The translations under genes and the position numbers were made by a program. Positions 24,012 through 36,131 of a stretch of DNA of 64,000 nucleotides are shown here, piece after piece. The notes under the pieces were generated by a model. It was not told the origin of the DNA. It did not search any database and saw only the letters and a program-made list of their open reading frames with translations. The stretch is from Macrocybe gigantea. Lineage: Eukaryota > Basidiomycota > Agaricomycetes > Agaricales > Callistosporiaceae. The DNA is taken from assembly GCA_011319805.1 (NCBI GenBank), contig SJRY01000138.1:1-64000 (forward strand), read 5' to 3'. Numbering within the stretch: the stretch's first letter is position 1; each line of letters opens with the position of its first letter.

Positions 24012-27000
24012 ATGGCTGCAATATCTACCGTCGCTCGAATTGCGTATTTGACCTCCGATGTTTTGGTAGACTCGCTACCGTCCGCCCCAGCGACGTCACC
24101 ATTTGCGCAAACTTTCAACTCTCTTGCTAGCTCTGCGTCCCACAAGCCATCTCGCATATCTGCGCCTTTTGGTGCCGATCCTGGCACAACAGTCCTTCAC
24201 AATGCCGCTGCTAATCTCGTCACTCTAACAACTTCCGCAAATTCCCAACTCCTCACAGGCCTGCTCCTGCATTCTGCCGAGCTATCTGCGCGTCCACTCG
24301 TCATCCACGTAGCGCTCCGCGACGATTTATCCGACGCCCTTTTGCTTCGTCCTATCATTCCGTATTTCCTTCTTTCCACGACTGCCCAACAAGCTCACGA
24401 CAACGCCCTCTTGGCCGCAAGGCTCGCACGCACACAGAGGAAAGCAGTCGTCCATGCCTTCTTCGTAAGCCACAGCGAGGAATCTCCGGTCCAACTCCCG
24501 GAACACGACGTCTTCCTCTTCTTGCTTAGCGATCACCGTTCGGCCCAGACCTCTCCAGCCTCTCCAAATTCCCATGTGACGACATCATCTGTCCAATTCG
24601 ACATCGCGCCATCTGCTTTGTTCAGTTTGTACGAGACCGCCGCCGTTGAGACTCTCGCGACCGTGCGTCGCCCCATTCGTCCGTTCCTTACCCAAGGCGC
24701 ACAGAACCCTCACACCGTGATTCTCGTCGTCGGCCAATGGCTCTCCCCGCCAACCCTCGACGGCATCGCTTTCGTCTCTTTGCCGCTTCTCAGTCCCCTC
24801 CTTCCGTCCCGCCTTGTTGACGCCATTCCTCCAACCGCCACCAAAATCGTGGTCCTAGAACAAGTCCACCAATGGAGCATGAAATGGCTTCCCTTCTATC
24901 TCGACGTCGTCAGTGCCTTGCAACAGGTCGATCCAGCCCGTCGTCCCGTCGTGCTCAGCGGCATTTTAGGTGACACAGCCAACCTCACTGCGGAGCACGT
25001 CTTGCAATTCCTCGACGCCTCCCCGTCCCCTCTTTCCCGTCTGTCCCTTGGTGGTGCTCCTACTTCTGCCATCCTCAGTGTCTCTACGCCTCATGTGCCC
25101 AAGCACGAGCTCGCATACACCAAAATTCTCGCACAACTCTTCAACGACCGACTCGAGATCGCCAATTCGCCCTCCCTCGTCGCCTCCCAGGGTAGCGTCG
25201 CCACCACCCCAGAGTACGCCCTTGGCCGTGTCCGTGGACAGCTCGAGTCCCGCACCAAGCTTGTCGAGGCCGTCCGCGATCTCCTTCAGAGCGGCACCAT
25301 CGACTCTCAGCTGCACTCCCTCCTCAGCAGGTGGATTGTTGCCAAGGACGACAGCGTCAAGAGCAGGTCCCTCGGCAGGCAGATTGTTCAGGCCCTCGAA
25401 AGCATCCACGTGGATCATCCCGCTGTCGACCGCATTCTTGCCCTGCGTGGCCATCTCCCGGCCATGTCTAGGTGGATCATCGGCTCTGACGCTTGGTCCT
25501 ACGACCTCGGTGCGTCTGGCTTGCATCACGCCATCGCGTCTGGCCTCAACGTCAACATTCTCATCCTCGACACGCTGCCCTACTCTGCACGCAACAGTGT
25601 AGACCCCCATCGCAGAAAGCACGACGTAGGTCTGTATGCCATGAACCATGGGGACGTCTACGTCGCCAGCGTAGCCGTCTACTCGTCCTACTCCCAAGTC
25701 CTGCAGGCTCTGATAGAGGCAGACCGCTTCAAAGGCCCCAGCGTGGTCCTCGCATACCTACCGTACCAAACCGAGGACGCCCCCGCCCTCGACATCCTAA
25801 AAGAGACCAAACTCGCCATCGACACCGGCTACTGGCCGTTGTACCGCTGGAACCCGGCCAACGAGGACGAAGGCAGGGAACCCTTCTCCCTCGACTCGGT
25901 CGCCGTCAAACACGATCTCCAGCTCTTCCTCGATAGGCAGAACCATCTCTCCCAGCTTGTGCGGTCTAAACCCCAGGTCGCGACCGAGCTTGTGAGCAGC
26001 CTTGGCGAGAACATCAAGGAAATACGCAAACAACGTGCGCAGCAGGCGTTTAACGAGCTTGTCACAGCACTCGACGCGCCTCCTCTCCTCATCCTCTATG
26101 CGTCTGACGGCGGCGCGGCAGAGAAGATCGCCAAGCGGCTTGCCAACCGCGGCAAGGCCCGCGGTCTGTCCACCACCCTCGCCACGCTAGATTCGATGAC
26201 GCTCGAATCGCTCGCGCAGGAGGAATACGTCGCCTTTGTGACCTCCACCGCCGGCCAGGGCGAGCCTCCGCAGAACGGACGCAAGTTTTTCAAGACGCTC
26301 AATGCCGCCGTCGCCCAAGGCGGCAGCGTGTTTTCCAAGCTGCGCTACTCGGTGTTTGGCATGGGCGACAGCCACTACTGGCCTCGCCCAGAAGATGCTC
26401 ACTACTACAACAAGCCTGGTAAGGACCTTGACGCGCGGCTGGAGAAGCTCGGCGGCGAGCGATTCGCGCAACTCGGCTTGGGCGATGATCAAGATGCGGA
26501 CGGTCCCCAGACTGGGTACAAGGTCTGGGAGCCACTGGTATGGAAGGCACTCGGCGTTGATTCGGTAGAGGTCACAGAGGCCGAGCCAGAAGCCATCACG
26601 AACGAACACATCAAAGCGGCATCAGGCTACCTCCGCGGAACCATCGCAGAAGGATTGCAAGACACTACCTCTGGCGCCCTTGCGCCTGCCGATACCCAGC
26701 TCACCAAGTTCCACGGCATCTACCAGCAAGACGACCGAGACATCAGAGACGAGCGCCAGGCGCAGGGTGTCGAGCCTGCCTTTGCCTTCATGATCCGTAT
26801 CAGAATGCCCGGCGGCATCTGTAAACCAGCCCAGTGGCTGCAATTGGACCAGATCGCAGACGAGCACGGGTCAGGCTCCTTCAAGATCACGACCCGACAA
26901 ACGTTCCAGTTCCACGGCGTCATCAAACGCCACCTGAAGTCTGCGATTCAAGACATCAACCGTGTCTTGTTGGATACCCTGGCCGCCTGTGGCGACGTGA

Positions 27001-28751
27001 ACAGGTGAATTCACTCGAACATTGCCATGCAGCTCGGACTGATGATTTATGAAAGGAACGTCGTCTGCTCCTCAATTCCGACAAAGTCTGAACTCCACAA
27101 AGAGGTTTATCAATTTGCAAAGGACGTCAGCGAACACCTGATACCCCGGACGACTGCATACCACGAGATCTGGTTGGACAAGAAGCTTGTCGCTGGTGGC
27201 GCATTGAAGGATTTCGAACCCATATACGGAGAATTCTATTTGCCGAGAAAGGTACATTTCTACGACTCGCTCTCCTCCTTCCAACTGACCTTTGTGTCTT
27301 GTTGCACAGTTCAAGATCGCCGTTGCCGTCCCTCCTACGAACGATGTCGACGTTTTCGTCAATGATCTAGGATTTATCGCCATTGTCGGAGATGACGGAA
27401 AACTCGCTGGTTTCAACGTTACCGTCGGAGGTGGCATGGGCGTGACCCATGGGAACAAGAAGACATACCCTCGACTCGGCGACGTCATCGGATTCTGCAC
27501 TGTTGACCAAGGCAAGCAAGTCGCCGAGAAAGTCGTCTTGGTACAGAGGGACAATGGCAACCGCGCCGAGTGAGTCATGCCGTCTGCTTCCTTGCCACTT
27601 TATTGACTGACATTTCGCAGCCGTAAGGTGAATCAGCCCGCGTTCAGTCTGCGTTGAATTTCTTTCCCGCTCATCATGATCTGATCAACAGAATGCCCGT
27701 CTCAAGTATACCATCGATCGCATGGGTCTGAACACCTTCAAGGCGGAAGTCGAGAATCGCCTGGGTTACAAGCTCTTGCCTGCTCGTCCCTTCTCTTTCG
27801 ACAGGAACGTGGACGACTTTGGCTGGTCAGCAGGCGAAGACGGCAATCACCATTTCACCATGTTCATCGAGAATGGCCGCATTCAAGACGAGGCTGGTCG
27901 AGAATTCAAGACCGGTTTGCGGGAAATCGCCAAGATTCACAAGGGCGCCTTCCGGTTGACGACAAATCAACATCTCGTCATATCTGACATCGCTAACGAC
28001 AATCTCGAAAATATTAAAAATATTCTTGCTAAGTACAAGCTTGATAACTTGTCGCACAGCGGTCTTCGCCTCTCCTCTTCCGCTTGCGTTGCGCTTCCGA
28101 CATGCGGTTTGTTTGGTAGTTGCTGTCGTTTTCTTCCTACTCACTTGTGTGTTAGGTCTCGCCATGGCAGAATCGGAGCGTGTAAGTACACCTGGCCGTA
28201 GTTTTGGTATTCAACACTAACACTGATTGTTCAGTATCTTCCTTTGTTGATTGACAAAGTCGAGAAGATCTGCGAAGAGAACGGGCTTCGTAATGACGCC
28301 ATCGTTATGAGAATGACCGGATGTCCCAATGGCTGCGCTCGCCCATACGTCGCCGGTAAGCTGAATCCCCACGTTATCTGAGCATCTTTTCACCCGCCGT
28401 TTGCAGAGGTCGCATTCATCGGGAAAGCACCCGGAACCTATTCCATGCTTTTGGGTGGCGGCTACCACGGCGAGCGACTGAACAAGATATATAGAGGTAC
28501 TTGCCTGTGTTTTCTTTGTCTCTGAAATGCCAAGGGTTGATGGTGCTTGGTCAGAAACGGTCACCGAGCCTGAGATCCTCAACATTCTTCAGCCGATGAT
28601 CAAGAGATATGCCCTGGAGAGACTGCCAGGCGAGCATTTCGGCGACTTCACCATTCGCGCGGGGTACATCTCGGCTACCACATCAGGAAAGGAATGGTAC
28701 GTCCGAATGGGCGGCGAGGGCCAATACAGGGAGATCTCGGTCGAGGCTTGA
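24012..28751 (+). CDS. MET5: Sulfite reductase (NADPH) hemoprotein beta subunit
   Basis: Reduces sulfite to sulfide for cysteine/methionine synthesis, with the flavoprotein Met10. It has the fungal Met5 layout. An N-terminal pyruvate-ferredoxin-oxidoreductase-like region covers about residues 1-650. A flavodoxin domain follows at about 690-840 ([41 protein letters not shown]). The siroheme/4Fe-4S domain has [40 protein letters not shown] and [13 protein letters not shown]. The cluster cysteines are [10 protein letters not shown] (interrupted by an intron) and [11 protein letters not shown]. The first exon runs about 3 kb without an intron and is GC-rich with C-ending codons, suggesting high expression. 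The 3' part has introns near 27008-27053, 27252-27308, 27570-27620, 28109-28156, 28180-28233, 28352-28405 and 28498-28553. Confidence 0.93.
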
Positions 28752-28897
28752 TCAAAACATATGTTGCACATGCTGTCTTGTAAATATGCTCTTCAAATGC
28801 TATCGATGTGTGTTGTAGATAAATTGCGTATGAGGGGAGTGCAATTTTCATTGACGGGTGATGCTTCCATCTAACTACAGTATGAATTTTTATCCGG

Positions 28898-30855
28898 TCA
28901 GGCCCGTTGGCTCTTGGCTTCCTCCAGGGCCTCCTTCAACGACGTCATCAGAGTTTCGATATCGCCACGCCGCGTGTCTGCCACGCTGATGCCCATGTGC
29001 CTGAGCGAATATGAAAACATTGTTGATTTTTTGGAGATTTGCATCAATAGCTTATAGCTTACCCAATCCGGAAATATTTCTCTGCAAGTCGAACAAATTA
29101 GTCTAGAAACGAAGAGAGACGGCATGCCCAGACCTTTGATGCTCTTGTGAAGTCCGCCTGCCACCACAACTCCGCGCTGGGACAGGCGGGGCAGGAGATC
29201 GGCCGCGGTAATTCCATCAGGGAAGTAAAGCTGAAGAGCAAAGGGGAAAAAAAAACTATGTCGTCGCGGCAACTCGGATCGTCCTAGAAGCCTTACCGCT
29301 GTCATGCCATTCGCAGCGTATGCCGGATCGAGAGGAAGTTGCTTGAGTCCCATATCCTTGGCAGCATTCTTGATGCGCTTGCTGGCCTCACGATGGAGAC
29401 TGAAGCGGTGTTCGAGCGAGGGCGACGATTTCGTGATTTGAGATAACGATTGATGGAAGGCATAGATCAAGTTCACAGGCGGCGTAGCGAAATACGACGC
29501 CTGGCCATTTTCGTATGCTTTCATGATCGGGAGCCACCTTCAAAAGTTTGCGTTTAAGAACGTATCTACGTTCAAAAAGGTAAAATACCTGTTCCACCCG
29601 CCATAATATGATGTGACAGGTGCAGATCGGGACTCAAAGGCCTGCACGGATGTGAGCTCTCAAAATATGGAACGGTGATGGAAATGCCATGAAATTTGCC
29701 TTGATAGCCTTTTCACTGGCGATGAGTATGCTGAGTCCAGGTGGTGTGCCGAGGCCTTTTTGACTGGCGGTGAGAACGACGTCAAGGTCCCAGTCGTCCA
29801 TGCGGATTTCTTCGCTCGCGACCGAACAAACGGCATCCATCACTACCTGCAGCAGGCTGAGCGCTAATCACGAGGCGTCGGACGTGACTTCACGAACCAA
29901 TGTCTCTGGCGAGACGCGTCTCACGACATCAGCTACGGCCTTCGCGTCAGACAGCACGCCTGTGAGCATTTCGGTCAGCAGACGTTTGTCATCGTGTCAT
30001 TCGGAAATGTCGTCACCTGTCGATGTATCGACATGAGTGAAAGTGAGCACTTTATACTTCTTGACCTTCAATGCTTTTTCGATCTCCGACTCGCTCACTG
30101 CGGCACCGATTTCTGCTTTGACTTGATCGACGTTGGCACCGTAGGTCTTGAGACTAGAGACAGATCTCAGTTCAGTTTGGATGAGCATGACGACGCCTGG
30201 CTGCTCACCAGTCTGCGAAGCCGTCTCCAAAGTAACCGCTGTGCAAGACAAGTGCATGCTCTCCCGGCTCGACGAGATTGGCAGCCACCTTTTTTTTGCA
30301 TTTGGTTCAGGCAAGAGTGTATTAATGAGCCGTGAACGTCATCTTGCCTGATCCCAGCCCAACGTCCCACTCCCGCTGATGATAAAGGGTTGACCTTTTT
30401 TGGTGAAGACGACATCACTGCACTTCCAAGAATCAGATGACGCGAGAGCCGAGAATGCAGGGTCCAACTTGCCGGATCATGCGAATGCAGTCACCAAAGA
30501 CTGGAATGAAATCAGGGGATACATGGGACATGGACGGGTGTGCATTTGCAAACAGGACCTGGTACAGTCTCGGAATCCGATGTGCACCGGCTTAAAAGAT
30601 TCTCACCTCGTCTGCGACTTCTATTGGTCCGGGAATGCTACGCTATAGTCAGAATATAGCTAACCGACACACGAACAAAGACAGCGTACACCAATAACCT
30701 GTGTAGATCAGGGATCGCGGTGACAAGAGGCAGAGCTGTGAAGAAAAGCGATCGACGTACTTGTGGGGTGCCTAAAGACAGGAACTGGTCACGGCTTAAA
30801 GCTTTGGGACGAAGAAAACGAAGCTGACCTGTCTGAATTCGTCTCTGCTGGTCAT
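28898..30855 (-). CDS. Alanine-glyoxylate/serine-pyruvate aminotransferase, copy 1
   Basis: Class-V PLP aminotransferase of the Agx1 type, which makes glycine from glyoxylate and alanine. It starts MTSRDEFRQ at 30855, then FLSLGTPQ, IPGPIEVADE, HVSPDFIPVFGDCIRMIR, TFTHVDTSTGV, the PLP lysine in TASQKGLGTPPGLSI, AFESRSAPVTSYYGGWNR, YFATPPVNLIYAFHQSL, AANGMTA and HMGISVADTRRGDIETL. About ten small introns interrupt it. The intron at 29642-29699 has a GC instead of GT donor. The end is SQRA, not a classical peroxisomal signal. A second copy lies 219 bp upstream in the same direction. Confidence 0.85.
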
Positions 30856-30934
30856 TGTGTATCTGTATAGTCGATGAGGAAAAGGACGGTAAAGTCTGGC
30901 TGATCGTAGGATGGCGAACATAAAAAGCAAGAGG

Positions 30935-30940
30935 CACGTG
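30935..30940. promoter_or_regulatory. CACGTG element upstream of aminotransferase copy 1
   Basis: GCACGTGAG (CTCACGTGC on the gene strand) lies 80 bp upstream of the copy-1 ATG, inside the 219 bp gap between the tandem copies. Confidence 0.45.
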
Positions 30941-31074
30941 AGCGGGGAGGGCGGTCCGGGTTTTATGCGGCGCTGAGCATCTCCTATCGGCATTCCGAAG
31001 GCGGAAATCGTCAACGGATCAAAATCACATTCAACGGCTGTCCTGTCTACTTAAAAATTCCCTTGTCCTAACAC

Positions 31075-33097
31075 TTACAAGTTCCCAGCCTCCACTTCTC
31101 CCCTCCGTTCAGCTTTAATCTCCTCCAATGTCTCCGTCAAACTTTCCGTAATCTTCTCAATGTACCTCCGATTTGCATCTACCACCGAAGTGCCCATGTG
31201 TCTGGTACAAGTAACATGAATGCTCCGACATGACGAGCAAGTCACCCACGACTTACCCAATGCGAATATACCTGTCTGGATCGGCGTTCAACGTGAGCAC
31301 TTTGCAGCCATCGCAGCGACAATCCAGACAGACCTTTGATGTCGGCTACAAGGCCGCCAGCCATCACGACACCCTTTGCGGCTAACCTAGGTAATACGTC
31401 CGAAGCCTTTATTCCATCGGGTAAGTAAATCTGAAATGCAGACAAGTTCCCTCAGATGTCCCGGGTTCTGGAAAACATAAGCGGAGCATACAGCTGTCAT
31501 TCCGTTCGCAGCCTCCGCCGGCTCCCGGGCGATCTGCCGCATGCCGAGCTGTGCGGCAATGGCCTTGATTCTTTGGCTGGCCTGTTTATGCACACGGTAT
31601 CGTTCATCCAATGAAAGCTGCGACTTGGTGATCTCGGTGAGTGAAACATGGTACGCTTTGATGAGATTGACAGGCGGAGTGGCAAAGTATGCGGCTTTGT
31701 TGTCTTCGTAGGCTTTCATGATGGGAATCCACCTGCATGTGTGATTAGCTCTGATTCTGAGCCGGAGCACGGATGACCTCACTTCTTCCAACTGGCGTAA
31801 TAGGACGTGATTGGTGCTCGCCTGGAAGCAAAAGCCTGACATGCACTCGTCAACGGATCGGATCAGGAACATCAAGTCTGAGAAATGCCAAGTACCCTCA
31901 ATGCTCTTTCGCTTGCAATCACAACGCTCAAGCCAGGCGGCGCTCCGAGGCCCTTCTGACTGGCTGTCACGATGACATCGATTCCCCACGCATCCATGCG
32001 AATTTCTTCGCTCCCAACAGAACAGACTCCATCGAGAACGACCTAGACCGTTATATATGAATGCTTCAATCCTTCGCGTCTCCAACTGTCAGACTCACCA
32101 GTGTATCTGGAGATACTCGCCAAACGGTCTCCGCGATGGCCTTCGCATTTGACAGGACACCTGGGAATCCGACGTGAACGCTTTGCCAATAACTGGAATT
32201 GAATTGCCTTTTCGCAACTTACCGGTCGACGTGTCGACGTGCGTGATCGTTATTCCTTTGTATTGTCTCCTCCGAAGGGACGCCTCTATTTCGGACAAGT
32301 CGACTGTACGCCCGAGAGGCGCATTTAGCTCGTCCACTTTTGCACCGTAGGTCTCCAAACTGCGAACGAATCCTGATTCGACACGTGCAACCAATCCACA
32401 CGAGCAAAAGAAAAGCCCACCATTCCTTGATGCCCGTGCCGAAGTACCCTGTTCGAAGTACCAGCATGTAGTCGCCCGGCTCAACCAGGTTTGCGCCGAC
32501 CTAGGCGCAAATTATGTACAGACCAAGTCATGTCACTGGCGGGAGGCCTCGTACCTGGTCCCATCCAAACGTTCCACTCCCAGCAATGAGGAATGGCTGC
32601 CCATTCTTCGTGTCGACGACCTTCCTGCATGCAAAAGGTTTTTAGCAACGGAATACGACGAAATCTGCATTGCGCACCGCGTCATCCGAACACAGTCACC
32701 GAACAGTGCAATCAGCTCTGGGGAAACATGGGAGAGCGGTGGTTCTGCGATGGCTTGAAGCACCTACAAGTAGTAATTAGCATTCAATGGCAAGGTCTGC
32801 GGCGTGTCAGGGACATCGTTGACGGACCTCTTTCGAGACGTCGATCGGGCCAGGTATGCTGTTGTTGTCTTGTCAGTCAGAATGTCAAGTCAAAGCAAGT
32901 GGTCACTGACGCGAGGAGGCTTGGCCAGCGTCACACCGCGGCATCAGTACATATCGACTTCTTCATAGTGTTGGCTTGAACCGCCTACCTTTGATTGGCC
33001 TGGGACATTGTTCAGTTGCGTTTCAAGGGAAAAGCTGAATTTCTGATGACTTTACTTGTTCGCCGCTCTTTTGTAGTGCAGATTTGCCGGCCGACAT
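31075..33097 (-). CDS. Alanine-glyoxylate/serine-pyruvate aminotransferase, copy 2
   Basis: Paralogue of the preceding gene in head-to-tail order. It starts MSAGKSALQKSGEQ at 33097. Then follow IPGPIDVSKE, VLQAIAEPPLSHVSPELIAL, FGDCVRMTR, ITHVDTSTG, a shared VCSVGSEEIRMDAWG block, the PLP lysine in TASQKGLGAPPGLSV, AFASRRAPITSYYAS, YFATPPVNLIKAYHVSL, AANGMTA and HMGTSVVDANRRYIEKI, ending EAGNL. The order of blocks and several intron positions match copy 1, but the sequence has clearly diverged, so this is an old tandem duplication rather than an assembly repeat. The homologous intron 31836-31895 has a normal GT donor. Confidence 0.83.
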
Positions 33098-33591
33098 GGA
33101 TGTCAAGGATGCAGGGAGAACTCTCGGATCTTCGTACGGTTGAATGCCCTGTCAATTGGAGAAGGAGACTTGTGGGATCAAGCCAGGGTCAGCCATCCGG
33201 AAATGCGTCCATGCGGGATTAAGATGACCGAAGAGCAAATCAAAAAGGTTCGGCAATATCGTAGCTATTTTGTTCGGCCTATGTGCATGGATACTTGCTA
33301 AGCAATCCTTTATGTCGTATTGAGTTTGGGCCTTCACGGGAAGGCCGTCTTCCCGGATTCAAGGCGTCCATTTAAACTCGGTCGACGAATTTCGCAAGCT
33401 CCAGGCCTTTTATATATAGTATAGTGGCTTAGGTATCACAGGGTACGTGCCACTCTGCATGGTATTCTACGACGCGAATCGTTCAATTCCTCTCCATTCA
33501 TTCAAAAACAACTTCTGCTCACATTCTAGAATTACAATTACCGTTAATTATGGATTCTCATTCGCTGAGAGCAGGCCCAGCTCACGTGAGA
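33098..33591. other. Intergenic region upstream of aminotransferase copy 2
   Basis: 494 bp between two minus-strand genes. It has a TATA-like run ttttatatatagtat near 33408-33422 and a CACGTG element at 33583-33588 right after the dynein stop. No open frame looks real. Confidence 0.5.
33583..33588. promoter_or_regulatory. CACGTG element, CTCACGTGAG palindrome
   Basis: A 10-bp perfect palindrome ctcacgtgag lies 3 bp after the dynein intermediate chain stop and about 490 bp upstream of aminotransferase copy 2. Which gene it serves, if any, is unclear. Confidence 0.35.
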
Positions 33592-36080
33592 TCAACGTCC
33601 AGCGACTATCTTCCCTTGATCTCCTTCTGCAACTCCGTTGGTATGAGCGCCGCCCACGATGCCGGCGACAGTTTTCTGCATGTCTGTCCACTCTGACTCC
33701 TTCGGTATCGCCAGATCGCCGATGTCGTAAATATGCAACCTTCCATCGCTTCCTCCGAGAGCGGCACGCCGGCCATCTTTCCGGTCCCACTGCAGTTTGT
33801 TAATTGCTCTCCCAGAACCTATCGTGGCAGATACGAAAGGGACCTCAAGAGGTAGAGTAAGCATAACGTGGCGCCTTCACGCCTTTTCGGCAACTTGACC
33901 TACTTCTGTGTCTGAATTCAAATTCCATAGGTCGAATTGACCGGAGCCATCAACTGTGCCAAAGACCGCGGGGTGCGCAGGATGCCATTTCACGTCGTAA
34001 ACGTAATCGTCGGCTTCATCAAAGGAATACAACGGTGACACCACCTGAGGACTGGAGGAAGGCTTCGCAAGAGATTTCGCCCTCCACAATTTGACAGTCC
34101 AATCCACGGAACAGGTCAAGAAGAGGTCAGAGAAATCCACGGGTCCCACAAGGGGATGGAAATGAAGTCCCATGACAGGACCGGAGTGACCCTTGTACAC
34201 ATCATAAGGATTAAGACCGGCCTTAGCGCCTGCGCGATCGTAACGGTTCGCTTGGTAGACGTTTCCTTCCTCTGTCCCGACCCAGAATGTTGTCGTCTCG
34301 TTGTCCGGGAAATCTAGGGTGGTAATGGCTACTTCGCCCGTTTTATTATGCCCAGCATGCACTAACTCGAGCGTTTCCTGCCGCGAAGAATGAGAAAAAA
34401 AGTCTATTTTCAGACACAGACAGGGGCCGCACCTGGGGCTGCGCAAGCATATCCACTAACCAGCTACAGACCATGCCATCTGTGCTGCTCGTTATGAGAT
34501 TGTGAGCGTTTTGCGTCCCCACCATCTGCATCGCATAGACAGGATGCGTGTGACCTGCCGCAGACAATGGCGTTTTCAGTACAGGAAGATGTTTCGAGCG
34601 TGTATCCCACAAGAGGATCTGTCCCGAATATGTGCCTCCGAACACAAGGTTGGAGTGAAAAGGGGAAAACGTTACGGAGAGCACGTCAGACTGGATATAG
34701 AAGCGTTATTTGATGTAGTCCCAAGAAAGTGGGCAAGAGACATACTTGTGAATGAAAAACGAACTCCGGCCGTTCCAAAAGGTGCAAATTCCAGACAGCA
34801 ACGATGCCATCGGGTTCATTCATTGCCGCTGGATTTTTATTGTACGAGGCAACACTCAATTCTGGGTACTAGGGCGGGCGAAATGCGTGGTTCAATACCC
34901 AAACCGAGGACGGAAATGATTAAAAAGGTTACCTTGGGTGACCAGTCGACATCGGTTACCGACCTGTTTTTTCCATATCTTTCATCCCAAAATTCACAGA
35001 CCCGTTTCAAGCGACCTTCCGACTCATCGCTACGATAATGAGAAGAGTCGATGCTGGACAAGAGAACGTACGACATACCCTCCGGATTCCGCACCGATCG
35101 TATAGTCGCGTATATAGTCGTAATTATCGTTCAATGCCCTTTGAACGATTTTAGAAGACTGTTCGACGAAATCGAGGAATTCCGGGGCAGCCAAAATGCT
35201 GGCTCTCTCCTCCTCCGAGAGCTCTACGACACGTAGCTTTGATGTCAGATAGCTGATGCGCTGAACCCATGCACGACTCACCGCGAATTTCTTGTTCGAT
35301 CTCCTGGTCAAGTTTGATGCTCTCTTCTTCGAGCTCTTTTTCTCGAGCCAGCCGTTCCGCTTCAATTTCCTTTTCTCGCTGTATACGTTGTCGCAGCTCC
35401 TCTTCGATGTCTATCTGATTATCCGTCTCGATTGTTGCTGTCTGCACCTCTTTGTTGTAAATTACGCGCTCCTAATATTGCGGATCAGGGACATCACAGC
35501 ACCGCTGAAGGCGATAGGCAAACCTTCTGAGGCAGCTCGAAAAGTTCCTGCTCGACGTCGATTAGGTCATGGTATACACGAGTTGTTGTCTCGCTAAAGA
35601 CACCTTGAGTCGACGACGGGGAAAATCGAACGATACGTACCGTTCATTGGCATTATTTGAAGGGGAAGTGCTTGACTGTGCAAGCGTAGTACCCAGGCTG
35701 ATCCGGTCGGACGAGATGTCGCTTTGCCTGCTTACACGTCCCGACAAAGATATTCCTAAACCACTGGCAGCAGGCAACACCGATGTGGCAGCTTGGGAAG
35801 GGGTACCCGGGATGGAGGAAGGTGTAAGATCGCCACTGTCAAACCCGTTGCGAACCGAGCTACCGACGAGGGAGTTGACAAGGTCATCGACATCCCTGCG
35901 CGTCACAGATGACTGAGCCGACTGGTATATTGACTATAGTTCGAGTTTGAGGTGGAGAAAGTTGATCACTCGTACCTCTTTCTTCTCTGCATCCGCCTTC
36001 TGTCTCTCTGCTCGAGCCTTTCTGAGTTCGGCGAGCTTTGCGCGCTTCGCCTCGATCTCTGCTCTTCGTTTGTCGGACAT
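33592..36080 (-). CDS. Cytoplasmic dynein intermediate chain (WD40)
   Basis: A cargo-binding, light-chain-binding subunit of cytoplasmic dynein, needed for nuclear and vesicle movement in hyphae. The start [20 protein letters not shown] begins a charged coiled coil (dynactin-binding region in the family), followed by a Ser-rich stretch and the charged helix [18 protein letters not shown]. The WD40 part follows: [107 protein letters not shown] and [14 protein letters not shown]. It is the fungal counterpart of human DYNC1I. About eight introns are present. Its start is only 51 bp from that of RPC53. Confidence 0.9.
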
Positions 36081-36103
36081 AGTTGGTGGGCAAGTGTCAA
36101 GAC

Positions 36104-36109
36104 CACGTG
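36104..36109. promoter_or_regulatory. CACGTG element in 51-bp divergent promoter
   Basis: CCACGTGAG sits in the middle of the 51 bp that separate the start codons of dynein intermediate chain (36080, minus) and RPC53 (36132, plus). Confidence 0.5.
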
Positions 36110-36131
36110 AGCTTCATTCCCTTTCCTGATC

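Noticed and set aside
24966..25697. Long antisense and shifted frames over MET5
   Set aside because: They are shadows of the GC-rich, codon-biased first exon; the true frame matches the sulfite reductase family throughout.
24012..28751. MET5 as a novel fusion of a PFOR-like region, flavodoxin and sulfite reductase
   Set aside because: This multidomain layout is the known one for fungal Met5/Ecm17 proteins.
28898..33097. Assembly duplication creating two aminotransferase copies
   Set aside because: The copies differ at many residues, introns and both ends, so they are true paralogues.
34855..34930. tRNA T-loop-like sequence (ggttcaataccc)
   Set aside because: No matching acceptor stem or anticodon arm; it lies within an intron of the dynein intermediate chain.
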